From assembly GCA_963665735.1 (NCBI GenBank), contig OY762444.1, forward strand, positions 2,542,001-2,606,000: a DNA stretch of 64,000 nucleotides, given 5' to 3'. Shown here piece by piece: positions 17,654-26,558 of the stretch. Source of the DNA: CATOSK01 sp963665735 (lineage in GTDB: Bacteria; Chloroflexota; Dehalococcoidia; Lucifugimonadales; UBA3495). Under the pieces are notes generated by a model. The model did no database searches. It was not told where the DNA came from and was given only the letters and a program-made list of their open reading frames with translations. Position 1 is the stretch's first letter. Each line of letters starts with the position of its first letter. The position numbers were made by a program, and so were the translations under genes.

Positions 17654-17675
17654 TATTCCGAACTAGTTCGGAATA
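17654..17675. repeat. Perfect 22-bp palindrome
   Basis: The half-site TATTCCGAACT is followed immediately by its exact complement. It ends in a further GAATAAC copy (17671), and another GTTATTC follows at 17692. A dimeric operator or resolution site is possible. Confidence 0.7.
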
Positions 17676-17865
17676 ACTGGGAACGGATGTTGTTATTCTG
17701 GGGACGCTTGTTAGTTCTGATTCGTGCTTGGCAGCGAACATATTTTCGCAGAAAAAATTAACAGCCGAAAGTGGTCAGACCAATTGTCATAATGAGAACT
17801 GATAATCGCGCCCACGCTTGGAGTGGTCGAAGACCGGAAACTACGTTCTTATTTTGGAATAATGA

Positions 17866-17950
17866 GAATAACGGCCGGCCAGAACTCGTTATTCCGGTTT
17901 TACGCACAAAACCGCCCATCGGGATAACGGCCGCGGGAAAACCGTTATTC
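17866..17950. repeat. Further GAATAAC / GTTATTC inverted pairs
   Basis: GAATAAC at 17866 faces GTTATTC at 17888 around a GGCCGGCC core, and GGATAACGG at 17922 faces CCGTTATTCC at 17942-17951. This is the right edge of the repeat field, 33 bases from the IS5-family element. Confidence 0.6.
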
Positions 17951-17983
17951 CCCACCTGTTTTTCGCAGTTTTGTACCGTATTA

Positions 17984-18826
17984 GGCAGTGTCGTCAAAAT
18001 GTCAACATAGTAGTAGATTGCTGATGTGGGAGTGAAGGTGATGTGTGGGGATATGGCTGCGCCGCATCGGCGCCATGACATTTCGGACCGGGTCTGGGAA
18101 CTTCTGGAACCTCATTTGCCTGGTGGAACTGGGAAGAAAGGCCGGCCGGCCAGAGACAACCGCTTGTTCCTGAACGCGGTGTTTTGGCAGTTGCGTACCG
18201 GGATCCCCTGGCGGGACCTGCCGCCGGACTTGGGAGGCTGGAAAAACACTCATCGTCGCTTCTGCCGCTGGCGGGATCGCGGGGTATGGAAAGACCTGCT
18301 GGATACGGTCATTGATGAGCCGGACTTCGAGTGGTTGATGATTGACTCCAGCCACATCAAGGTCCACCCCGACGGAACCGGGGCCCGGGGCGGCAACCAG
18401 GCGGTAGGCCGCACAAAAGGGGGCTGAACAGCAAACTTCACCTGGCAGTGGATTCCCACGGGATGCCGGTGCGTATGATCCTGACCGAGGGAACCACGGC
18501 CGACTGCACTCAGGCTCCCGACCTGATTGCCGGCATAGCAGCCCAGTGCCTGCTGGCTGACCGAGGCTATGACAGCGATACCATCGTGGCCCAAGCCCAG
18601 GAGCAAGGGATGGAAGCGGTGATACCGCCCCGGCGCAACCGGAAGGAACCCCGGGACTACGACCGGGCGCTGTACAAGCTGCGTCACCTGGTGGAAAACG
18701 CCTTTCGGACCTTCAAGCAATGGCGTGGGGTGGCTACCAGGTATGCCAAGAATGAAACCTCATTCCTGGCAGCCTGCCAGATTCGAGCAATGGTAATGTG
18801 GACAAGATTATTTTGACGACACCCCC
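17984..18826 (+). mobile_element. IS5-family (IS427-like) insertion sequence, apparently intact
   Basis: The ends GTGTCGTCAAAAT (18000 side) and ATTTTGACGACAC (18810 side) are inverted repeats of about 16 bases, with TA on both outer edges. The element carries one transposase in two overlapping frames, the usual arrangement for the IS427 group. A second, damaged copy lies inverted at 25655-26437, and the pair brackets the kinase-helicase/PLD operon. Confidence 0.85.
18041..18816 (+). CDS. IS5-family transposase made by programmed frameshifting
   Basis: The first frame (18041-18427) gives HDISDRVWELLEPHLP, RTGIPWRDLPP and MIDSSHIKVHPDGTG (first catalytic Asp). It ends at TGA right after an AAAAGGGGG run at 18414-18422. 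The second frame (to 18816), reached by a -1 shift on this run, gives LHLAVDSHGMPVRM, LLADRGYDSD (second Asp) and LVENAFRTFKQWRGVATRY (Glu). Together they form a complete DDE transposase of about 258 residues. ATG 18053 is an alternative start. Confidence 0.85.
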
Positions 18827-19358
18827 TAGGAAGTTCTTCACGGATGGCCTCCTTCGTTTTCCGGTGCTCCGCAAAAAACGACCGGCCCGCCGGAACCGTG
18901 CAAGGATTCCTTCGGACCGGTTGCCTTGGTTGGGGCGTGGGGTGGGCTTCCGCGAATGCAATTATACCGGCTGGAAGTTCTGAGGGACTTTTCGTTACCG
19001 GGGGACGTTTGGGGCCGGCTTGGCGGTGGGCGGTACCATCTACAGTACGTGAGTGGTGTTTTGCAGTATTCGGCTGGTTCGGATCAGAGCAAGTAGCTCT
19101 CGGCCTTGAGGTTGTGTTACCAAGCACATACCTGATACTGTGAACCTGAGGTGGAAAGTTCTTGATTCTACTTAGTGTGGTGAGCCGAGTGGTACTGAAC
19201 TACAAATGTTTGGGCGGACGATAGTCCTGTCGCAGTAACCTAGTTCGACTGTGCTGGAACAACTGGACCCGGACCATCTTGTAAATTGATGTTGAGGTCA
19301 GTCCAGTACCCACCCTCTACTGGTCTCATCCCCCTAAGCGTTCTCCCAGTGGCTCGCA
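18827..19358. other. Intergenic region next to the IS, no gene seen
   Basis: About 530 bases of lower GC with only short overlapping frames on both strands. Nothing resembles a known protein, RNA or repeat. Confidence 0.5.
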
Positions 19359-19547
19359 TTAGTCCATAACTACTTGAAGGTCACGGTCCGTCTTGACGGT
19401 TTGACCCCGATGTTTTGCTTCCCAGAAGGCCCTAGCCCCCAGTACTCTGGGAGGGGGTGGCTGTCTGGTTATCACAAATTCGTTCCATTCATACGATACG
19501 GAGTTTCCTTGTCCTTTGGTTTGCCACTTTGCTTTATTCGTGGACAT
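19359..19547 (-). CDS. Small hypothetical protein, 62 aa
   Basis: ATG 19547 is preceded by AAGAAGGAG at a good distance and lies 12 bases after the stop of the ImmA/IrrE-like remnant, so the two were one operon. It is basic (STNKAKWQTKGQGN, ITRQPPPPRV, TDRDLQVVMD). No family recognised. Confidence 0.45.
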   Translation of the reverse strand: MSTNKAKWQTKGQGNSVSYEWNEFVITRQPPPPRVLGARAFWEAKHRGQTVKTDRDLQVVMD

Positions 19548-19559
19548 ACTACTCCTTCT

Positions 19560-20101
19560 TTACTCCGCGAGGTCTGGCGTTCCACTCCCGTGATCCCGCA
19601 TTCGGAACTCCAACATTTGCTGACTCACTCCGAATTAGTCGCGCACCACTTCCTTCGGACAACGTTTTCGCGTGTAGCTTTACGAGGGCATCTCAAGGTA
19701 GTAACAATGTGCTCGCCAGCCAATTGGCGTTGTTTTCGGCGACTTCTCAGACCCGTGCAAAACCACGCTCTCATATCCCGTGAAGAACATGGTACTTGGT
19801 TTGTGGCCCATCAGCAAGTGAGCTAATTCGTGCTTGACATTACTGGAATAGCGGCCAGTCGGTAGTTCGAATTTAGGACAACAACGCAAACCTGTTACCG
19901 ATACGGTTGCGGCGGGCCTGACTTGACGGTAGGCAGTACTGTCGTCGAGATGTGGATGGGGCTGTGGGCCCCAAGTTCCTCAGTCAATTGGATCGCTTTG
20001 CCATTCCAGTAGGAGTTTCCCTGGTCCGTAAAGTGCTGCGAGTCCAATGAGTATCGGTAGAATTGCCCTGCATCTCTGACTGATGGATGGGGAGGCTGCA
20101 T
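19560..20101 (-). pseudogene. ImmA/IrrE-family metallopeptidase, decayed
   Basis: The central piece reads SSNVKHELAHLLMGH, an HELAH zinc site in the context of the ImmA/IrrE family (COG2856), which cleaves phage or ICE repressors. After a shift it continues ENNANWLASTLLLP, then TGA where Arg is normal (CGA to TGA), then DALVKLHAK. After another shift comes the family's usual ending FGVSQQMLEFRMRDHG, stopping at TAA 19560-19562. Upstream, KAIQLTEELGAHSPIHI (frame starting 20101) could be its N-terminal helix. No XRE-type ImmR regulator is seen nearby. Confidence 0.65.
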
Positions 20102-20234
20102 AGCTGAGTGGCGAACAAATATGCCCGGAGGACACCATAAATTCGGGTTGCCTGGAGGCTACGGACAGCGATGGACCGTTGCAAGTTCTGTTGGCGGCAC
20201 CCTCCAGGATGGTAAGTGCCGGCAGTACCGAAAT

Positions 20235-21734
20235 TTACGAAAATAGCGAATCTGCTTGAGCTTTCCAAGTGGCAATATCAACCGGCCGTTCCGAGTATGA
20301 GCTGGTTTCACGACGATAACCGCGGTCCAATCCTCCGCGATAGGAAAGCCAGTTGAAGCTGCCCCAGACGCAGAACTGATCGTCACAGATGATGAACTTC
20401 TCGTGGGTTTCGGTGCGCTTCACAATCAGCCGGTCTCTCATTCTGCTGGAAACCCGGCGGTTCAATTCATTCAGGACGTTGTTACCTCGGGTGCGGTTAC
20501 GTTCGGCTTCGGGGCCGCGCTCGGTTCCGAGCCCCCAAGCGATCCGAACCTGTACTCCCCGTTCCATCGCTTGAACCAGCTTACGCTGAAGTTCGGCATC
20601 AAAAGCATCCCGACCAATCCACGCAGACACCAGGGTAAGTTCGGATTGAGCGCTGTCCACCGCCTGCAACAACAATGGACGGTGTTCTTCGGTCTTGATC
20701 AGACGGAATGCTCCCCCTGTGAGTTCCTTTAGTTGCCGCTCCTTTTCCGCACGCAGGCTCTCCATCTCAGCCTTCTCGGCTTCGGCTAGGCTGCGCGCCA
20801 GCTGGTTCCGCTTTTCCGTCTCTTGAGTTTCATCGTGACTGGCCTGCGTTTCCGCGATGACGTCGGCGGCGGCGCTTACAGCAAGGCTACTGTCTCTTAT
20901 GGCAGATAAGATAGACCCCTCATGGGGGGTGACGCTCTTCGAGAGAAGCCACGACTCGCGGGAACTCTCCCCGTATTCTTCGGGCATAACCGTGACACCG
21001 GAGTCTGCCAATCTTTGCAGGGCGATGCTTTCTTCTTCCAGGTATTCCCTGTTGCGGAATCCGGCAAATGTCGGACGGTCGCTGCCGGAGGCAATCAGCC
21101 TGATAACCGTGACTTCCCTGTAATGGAGCCGCGCGTCCCGTCTGTGGAATTCGGCGACCTCGGTAATTTCCTCTGGCTTTAAACCTTCCTCCGCCCGGGC
21201 ATAGTGCCTGATTGCTTCGATATGAAACTCGCTCAACCGAGGTTTGTCGCCAGCGGGAAGGGCAAAAAGGCCATCCTTCTGTACGTCGTCCGAGTACAGC
21301 AATCCTTTGGTGTCAATGTCCAATAGTTGGCGGGTGAGCGGGTCAAAAGGGACCTGCATATACTCACGCTGGGGAGACCATGACCGGCCGCCGTTGGAGA
21401 GGACATCCCTGCCCTTCCCGGTAATTTCCAGGCGGAGATCCGGCCGTTGTGCCGCCAGTTCTCCGCCAAGTAGTTCGGCTGCTGCCCCGGCCACGAAATT
21501 TCCCGGTAGTCCAAGTAGTCGGCCCAACTCCTCCGGGCGCCGTGGGTCCGAACCGACCAGACGCAGGATATAGCGGGCAACCGTCGAGATTTCATGCTCT
21601 GCCATGACGGTCAAAGTTAGACGCACCACATATACGGGCCAGCAAACCGGGTAGCAGGCGTCCACCTCATATCCCGGAAATATGCGTTTGGCCCGCGCCA
21701 TCGCCGTGGCGATTTCATCTCTCGGTTTGATCAC
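20235..21734 (-). CDS. PLD-family nuclease, MkoB-like
   Basis: 499 residues, intact. The N-terminal part (about 45-115) looks like a winged helix (ISTVARYILRLVGSDPRRPEE); residues 300-340 form an acidic/basic coiled coil. The C-terminal domain (345-499) has one phospholipase D motif: THEKFIICDDQ (H444, K446, D451) followed by GSFNW (458-462). One motif per chain means two chains must pair to form an active site, as in Nuc-type nucleases. It starts 9 bases after the kinase-helicase stop, so they are co-transcribed. A helicase-kinase with a separate PLD protein matches what I recall of type I Mokosh defence. The substrate is not known from sequence. Confidence 0.8.
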   Translation of the reverse strand: MIKPRDEIATAMARAKRIFPGYEVDACYPVCWPVYVVRLTLTVMAEHEISTVARYILRLVGSDPRRPEELGRLLGLPGNFVAGAAAELLGGELAAQRPDLRLEITGKGRDVLSNGGRSWSPQREYMQVPFDPLTRQLLDIDTKGLLYSDDVQKDGLFALPAGDKPRLSEFHIEAIRHYARAEEGLKPEEITEVAEFHRRDARLHYREVTVIRLIASGSDRPTFAGFRNREYLEEESIALQRLADSGVTVMPEEYGESSRESWLLSKSVTPHEGSILSAIRDSSLAVSAAADVIAETQASHDETQETEKRNQLARSLAEAEKAEMESLRAEKERQLKELTGGAFRLIKTEEHRPLLLQAVDSAQSELTLVSAWIGRDAFDAELQRKLVQAMERGVQVRIAWGLGTERGPEAERNRTRGNNVLNELNRRVSSRMRDRLIVKRTETHEKFIICDDQFCVWGSFNWLSYRGGLDRGYRRETSSYSERPVDIATWKAQADSLFS

Positions 21735-21743
21735 GGCCTCTCA

Positions 21744-24700
21744 CTAACCCGCCGGAACAATTTCGCATTCATCGGTGTGCGACCGGATATGCTCCAGCAC
21801 CCTGGCGAAAGGATTTTCGCCCATTCCAACGACGGCGCCTCGCATCATAAAGTCGTCCCCTACGATTACCAGTATGCTGCGAGCGCGGGACAAGGCTACG
21901 TTGATACGTCGGTAGTCTCGAAGGAAGCCGATGTTGTATTGTTGGTTGGAGCGAACCGTTGAGTACAAAATCACGTCGCACTCCCTACCCTGGAACGAGT
22001 CCACCGTCGTCACTTCAATCTGCGAGTTTTGCCAGCGGGTTGTGTTGTCCGGGTCAATGAGACGGCGCAAAAGCTCCACCTGCGCTTGGTATCCACTGAT
22101 GATGCCCAGGGTCGGGCACAAATCGCGTTGCCGACACTGGTTTTCGAAATCTTCCAACCATTTGACTATCCGGTCAGCCTCGGCTCGGTTTTCAAAAGAC
22201 CGGCCAAGCGGATTTTCGGCCCTGCCGGGAAAAGTTGACGTGGAAAGCCAGGATACCGGACGGTTGAGCCAACCGTAATCGTGGAATTCACTGGCGTTCC
22301 GTCCCTGTTCCAGTTTGCCATCGTAAAATGCCTGGCTGATCAGGTTGCCGATTGCCGGGTGCATTCGATATTGACGCCGGAGGCTGGCCAAGTGCCATTG
22401 GCCTTCATGTTCAGCTTGCTCAACCAGTGATTGGAATAAGCTCGTGTCGAGGGGACTGTCATCAAGGAAGTCGTCTGTTTCTTCACTGGCGATACCGGCG
22501 TCAATCATTGGCGGTAACTGGCGCTCGTCACCAACCAGGATGACCCGTTCCGACTTGGCTAAGGGAACCAACACCTCTGGAACCGTGGCGCGTCCAGCCT
22601 CGTCAACAATGACCCAGTCAAAGGTGGCTTCCGGCATCTGCTTGCCGCCGCTGTACAAACAGGTTGCTCCTACTATGCTGGACTGCTCGACAATAAGCCG
22701 GTGCATATCGCGGGTTTGCCCGGCTACCCGCATCCACTCCTCTACGATACTGCGTGTTTCCTGAACTTTGCGAACGTCATCGTCAGATACTCCCAGTTCG
22801 TCATTGTTCGCCAGAGGAGAAGCAAAGGCTCGGATAATTTGTTCCAGCACCTCGTCGGCGTTGGTCCCGTTGTACTGGATAGGCAATGCCAGTAGCCTAG
22901 TGATTTCATTAAACCTGTCCTTCAACCGCGCTTGAATGTCCTCCATCTGTTCATTGACGCGCACCATCAACAGAGTTCGATTGCGTCCACGCTGTACCAT
23001 ATCGTACCGGCGTTCGCACTCCCGAAGTTCCTGCACGAGTCCCTTGACGCCCTCGATAAGTACCGCGCTCTCGCCTCTGGCATCTGACGCAATTTCGTCC
23101 ATGCCACTGTACGTTCTTGCAATTGTTCTGACTCGACCTTCGGCTTCGGCCAAATCATCCAGAACTGCGCGGCATTTGATCAGCACGTCTTGACGCAAGG
23201 CACTGGCGCGTCCTTGGATGGTCCAATTCTCGTCGCTGATCTTTTCTGACCGACCTAGGCGTATCATTGTGGGGGGAACCGCCCCGGCCGCTTTGGCGAT
23301 TTGGTTCAATGCGTGGTCGACGGCTATGTTGGACTGCGAAGAAAGCAGGATGCGCGCGTCCGGGTTGCGACGGAGAATTTGCAGAACTATCTCGGCAATT
23401 ACCGCCGTTTTCCCGGTGCCGGGAGGTCCTTGGATAAGGAACAATTCGTTGCTGGAAACCGCTTTGCTTACGGCTTCTTTCTTGTCCTCAGATAGCCAAT
23501 CCTGATGGAAATGCAAATTTGGCAAAGGATTATGAGTAGCCAGTCCGGGTTCAACAATTACGTTGGCCAGTTTCGGGTTGGACAGCGCTCCAGATTGGAA
23601 CTCCCGGATAGCCTTTCTTTGACGGTAGATCGCCGTCCTTACCTCAATGAGGCTTGGCGCCAGCCGACCCTGTTGGGGAAGTATGCTTGGAGTATTTCGT
23701 CGCGATTGAGACGGTTCGGATTTGTACACGGTTACCATTTGGCCGCTGATTTCTTCCAGCGTTCCCACCGGCAATCTACGCTCTCTGGTTGTGGTTGTAA
23801 TTCCGGACGACACAACTTCCAAGGGCACTTCGTCCGGCCAGTTCAGATTGTCCGGCGGAGGCTCGGACAGCACGAATTGCCAGTAATCGCCGGCATCCTC
23901 CACTTGGCGGTATTCCAATTCGTGCTCGGCAACCTGCTGTTCTTGACGTTCTAACGCGAAGCGCCATCTTTCCATAAAGTCCCGCCGTGAACGCCGGTAC
24001 TCACGCTCAGCGGTATTCTCCGTTTCAAAATTGTTCAAGCTCTCAATCAAGCCGGAGAGGTCGCTACTTGACGGCACCGCGTTCGAGGTTCGTACAATCT
24101 CCCATGAGGCCCGGTACTGCATCGCAAGTTCTTTTTGTCTGTCAAGCTCCGTCTGATAAGGAGCATAAATGGCAACTACCAGCAATCCGTTCCCTTCGTC
24201 ATCTGGTTTGCAAATCAGCCGCAGCGTATTGCCCAGGATACGAACGATGTTCGGGTCATGGCGGTCCTGCTGGATGTGGACCTCATTCAGTTCTGCACCG
24301 CCGAGGTCATTCCTAAGGACTTCCGCTGCCTCATTCCGATCATTCGACAGAATGCGGCCTGCGGAGCGAAGGTGGCCGAGAGCGGTGTTGGTCAGTGTCA
24401 AGTATTGCGTGGGCAGAGTCTCTACTTGCCGAGTAATGCCCTCAAGTGTTATCACCAGTTCTGCGGCAGTGTATTTCCTTTCAGCCGGGCTTTCGGCCAG
24501 CATCCCTTCCAAGACGGCCCGGACATGAGGTGCTGCGCTAACGTAATTGCCTACCGCAGGGGGACGTGGCCCTTCCGGAAGAGGAACTTGGCCCGACAGC
24601 AGGTGATAAAATACGGCGCCTAAGGAATAAATGTCGGACTTGAAGCTGGCCGTTTGACCTGCCTGCTGCTCCGGTGCTGCATAGCCTGGGCTCCAGAAGC

Positions 24701-25235
24701 CCGCCAGTGTCTGGCCAACGGACAGGTCGGTAAACAATTTGCTGATGCCGAAGTCCGTCAGGAAGGGGTGTCCGTCATTATCCAGCAGGATGTTCGACGG
24801 CTTGATGTCTCGGTGAATCACGTCTTGCGAATGGGCGTGCGCCAGTGCTCCGGCAAGCTCCCGCATAACCCGATGCTGATCGAAATTGGTGATACCGGAC
24901 TCAGTGCGGTCTTTCAGGTAATCATCCAGAGAATAGGGAAGGTGGTCCAGTACGATATAGAATTGCCCGCTGTCTCCCAGATTTCCGCTCTGATGCAGGC
25001 CGACGATGTTTGGGTGGTTGAGCCGCTTGAGAGCAGCGGTTTCACGTCTGAACACCTCATGCTTGATTTCGTCAGGATGGCTGGTGTTGAGAATTTTCAC
25101 CGCTACGGGGGATCCGTCTGTAGACTGATCCCGAGCCAGATAAACCGTGCTCATGCGGCCTTCCCCAATTTGCTCCTGGATCAAGTAGCGTTCGGCGATA
25201 AGCCTCTGTGGATAAGCAGGTTTTTGCCTGTTCAT
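21744..25235 (-). CDS. Ser/Thr protein kinase - superfamily 1 helicase fusion, MkoA-like
   Basis: 1163 residues, intact. N-terminal Hanks-type kinase: GEGRMSTVY (24-32), VAVK47, HRDIKPSN (141-148), DFG (161-163), APEQ (187-190), all catalytic residues present. A linker (300-560) is rich in charged helices. The C-terminal UPF1/DNA2-like (COG1112) helicase has GPPGTGKT (603-610), DEAGRA (878-883), GDERQLPP (902-909), RRQYRMHP (953-960), TVDSFQG (1077-1083) and NVALSRAR (1112-1119). This kinase plus RNA/DNA-helicase architecture with an adjacent PLD gene fits type I Mokosh anti-phage systems. Both enzymatic halves look active. The gene is lower in GC than its surroundings, consistent with transfer. 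Confidence 0.85.
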   Translation of the reverse strand: MNRQKPAYPQRLIAERYLIQEQIGEGRMSTVYLARDQSTDGSPVAVKILNTSHPDEIKHEVFRRETAALKRLNHPNIVGLHQSGNLGDSGQFYIVLDHLPYSLDDYLKDRTESGITNFDQHRVMRELAGALAHAHSQDVIHRDIKPSNILLDNDGHPFLTDFGISKLFTDLSVGQTLAGFWSPGYAAPEQQAGQTASFKSDIYSLGAVFYHLLSGQVPLPEGPRPPAVGNYVSAAPHVRAVLEGMLAESPAERKYTAAELVITLEGITRQVETLPTQYLTLTNTALGHLRSAGRILSNDRNEAAEVLRNDLGGAELNEVHIQQDRHDPNIVRILGNTLRLICKPDDEGNGLLVVAIYAPYQTELDRQKELAMQYRASWEIVRTSNAVPSSSDLSGLIESLNNFETENTAEREYRRSRRDFMERWRFALERQEQQVAEHELEYRQVEDAGDYWQFVLSEPPPDNLNWPDEVPLEVVSSGITTTTRERRLPVGTLEEISGQMVTVYKSEPSQSRRNTPSILPQQGRLAPSLIEVRTAIYRQRKAIREFQSGALSNPKLANVIVEPGLATHNPLPNLHFHQDWLSEDKKEAVSKAVSSNELFLIQGPPGTGKTAVIAEIVLQILRRNPDARILLSSQSNIAVDHALNQIAKAAGAVPPTMIRLGRSEKISDENWTIQGRASALRQDVLIKCRAVLDDLAEAEGRVRTIARTYSGMDEIASDARGESAVLIEGVKGLVQELRECERRYDMVQRGRNRTLLMVRVNEQMEDIQARLKDRFNEITRLLALPIQYNGTNADEVLEQIIRAFASPLANNDELGVSDDDVRKVQETRSIVEEWMRVAGQTRDMHRLIVEQSSIVGATCLYSGGKQMPEATFDWVIVDEAGRATVPEVLVPLAKSERVILVGDERQLPPMIDAGIASEETDDFLDDSPLDTSLFQSLVEQAEHEGQWHLASLRRQYRMHPAIGNLISQAFYDGKLEQGRNASEFHDYGWLNRPVSWLSTSTFPGRAENPLGRSFENRAEADRIVKWLEDFENQCRQRDLCPTLGIISGYQAQVELLRRLIDPDNTTRWQNSQIEVTTVDSFQGRECDVILYSTVRSNQQYNIGFLRDYRRINVALSRARSILVIVGDDFMMRGAVVGMGENPFARVLEHIRSHTDECEIVPAG

Positions 25236-25594
25236 AGCCGCCCTTTGAAATGGATGAGTTACAGTTCATCGGGGCAAGATAGCAAATTTAACATTTATGG
25301 GGATTGGTTCTGCCTGCAATACTGCCGCTACTTTCCTGTAATGGCGCGGGTGCTCCACACTGATTCCCAAAGGTAAGCTACTAACCTATGACGGGTGTGG
25401 TGGATTCCTGGGTTACACTTCGGACGATCCCTTTTGACTATCTCGTATCTGACTCTGTTTCGCAAGTTCGGCGCGAGTTCACCCAACACCTTTGCGTGGG
25501 AAGTATTCTACCAGATTGGTGATCCCACACCACAACATTAAACTCCGGTTCATCATAATCTCGAGGTCGCGTTGAAACGTCCGAGGGTGATCGT
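25236..25594. other. Upstream region of the kinase-helicase operon
   Basis: About 360 AT-richer bases with no gene. It should carry the operon promoter, but no clear -35/-10 pair was found. AAAGGG lies just before the ATG at 25235. Confidence 0.5.
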
Positions 25595-25654
25595 TAGGGG
25601 GTGTTGTCAAAATAATCTGGTTCACATTACCATTGCTCGAATCTGGCAGGTTGC
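25595..25654. mobile_element. Orphan IS5-family element end, tandem to a complete end
   Basis: About 60 bases starting TAGGGGGTGTTGTCAAAATAA are a near copy of the next 60 bases (25655-25715), which form the real end of the IS copy. Both include ATTACCATTGCTCGAATCTGG. The orphan end is probably left from another insertion or an imprecise excision. Confidence 0.7.
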
Positions 25655-26437
25655 TAGGGAGTGTCGTCAAAATAATCTTGTCCACATTACCATTGCTCGA
25701 ATCTGGCAGGCTGCCAGGAATGAGGCTTCATTCTTGGCATACCTGGTAGCCACCCCACGCCACTGCTTGAAGGTCCGAAAGGCGTTTTCCACCAGGTGAC
25801 GCAGCTTGTACAAGGCCCGGTCGTAGTCCCGGGATTCCTTCCGGTTGCGCCGGGGCGGTATCACCGCTTCCATCCCTTGCTCCTGGGCTTGGGCCACGAT
25901 GGTATCGCTGTCATAGCCTCGGTCAGCCAGCAGGTATTGGGCTACTATGCCGGCAATCAGGTCGGGAGCCGGAGTGCAGTCGGCCGTGGTTCCCTCGGTC
26001 AGGATCATACGCACCGGCATCCCGTGGGAATCCACTGCCAGGTGAAGTTTGCTGTTCAGCCCCCTTTTGTGCGGCCTACCGCCTGGTTGCCGCCCCGGGC
26101 CCCGGTTCCGTCGGGGTGGACCTTGATGTGGCTGGAGTCAATCATCAACCACTCGAAGTCCGGCTCATCAATGACCGTATCCAGCAGGTCTTTCCATACC
26201 CCGCGATCCCGCCAAGGCGCCCTAGCGCGCAGTTTCCAAAACACTGCGTTCAGGAACAGTTGGCTGTACCGGGCGGGCCCTTTTCCCAGGACTCACGAGG
26301 CAAGTGGGGCTCGATCAGTTCCCAGACCCGGTCGGAAATGTCGTGGCGTCGATGCGGCGCTGTCATATCTCCATCCTTCACGTTCCCTCTCACTACAGCA
26401 ATGTAACATCATGTTGTGTTTTTGACGACACCTCCTA
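25655..26437 (-). mobile_element. IS5-family insertion sequence, damaged copy
   Basis: Same element as at 17984-18826 but in the opposite direction and shorter. The ends GAGTGTCGTCAAAAT and TTTTTGACGACACCTC pair as inverted repeats. The second transposase frame is intact while the first is damaged, so this copy could move only with transposase from the other copy. Confidence 0.85.
25667..26366 (-). pseudogene. IS5-family transposase, internal deletion in the first frame
   Basis: ATG 26366 starts TAPHRRHDISDRVWEL, nearly the same as the intact copy, but a shift follows EKGPP and the segment corresponding to the PWRDLPPDLGGWKNTHRRFC stretch is deleted, leaving APWRDRGVWKD. The part with IDSSHIKVHPDG and the whole second frame (25667-26035) are preserved with a few substitutions. 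Confidence 0.85.
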
Positions 26438-26558
26438 GGTGCGGTTGGCGGATCTATTGACGGCAGTCAGTTATTCTTGGAAGAATTGGTATAGCACCTA
26501 ACTGCCTGTGTAACCTAGAGGGGCATACTGACGAATTCACCATTTCGCGGGGGAAAGC

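Larger units (their letters stand above)
17984..26437. mobile_element. Composite-transposon-like unit: two inverted IS copies around a defence operon
   Basis: The intact IS at 17984-18826 (+) and the damaged IS at 25655-26437 (-) bracket a lower-GC cargo containing an ImmA/IrrE remnant, a 62-codon gene, a PLD gene and a kinase-helicase gene. The outer edges both carry TA, but no longer target duplication is evident. Joint mobility is inferred from layout only. Confidence 0.5.

Noticed and set aside
17134..17666. Two overlapping plus frames of 131 and 167 codons
   Set aside because: They are Gly/Arg/Pro-rich translations of the duplicated GC-hairpin region and run into the repeat field.
15454..17951. 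CRISPR array
   Set aside because: Repeats are 7-mers in both orientations with irregular spacing; there are no spacers of constant length and no cas genes.
2762..21734. DISARM system (DUF1998 helicase, methylase and PLD gene all in the window)
   Set aside because: The helicase and methylase are pseudogenes in the left block, while the PLD gene pairs with a kinase-helicase in a separate IS-bounded island. Gene order and families do not match drmABC.
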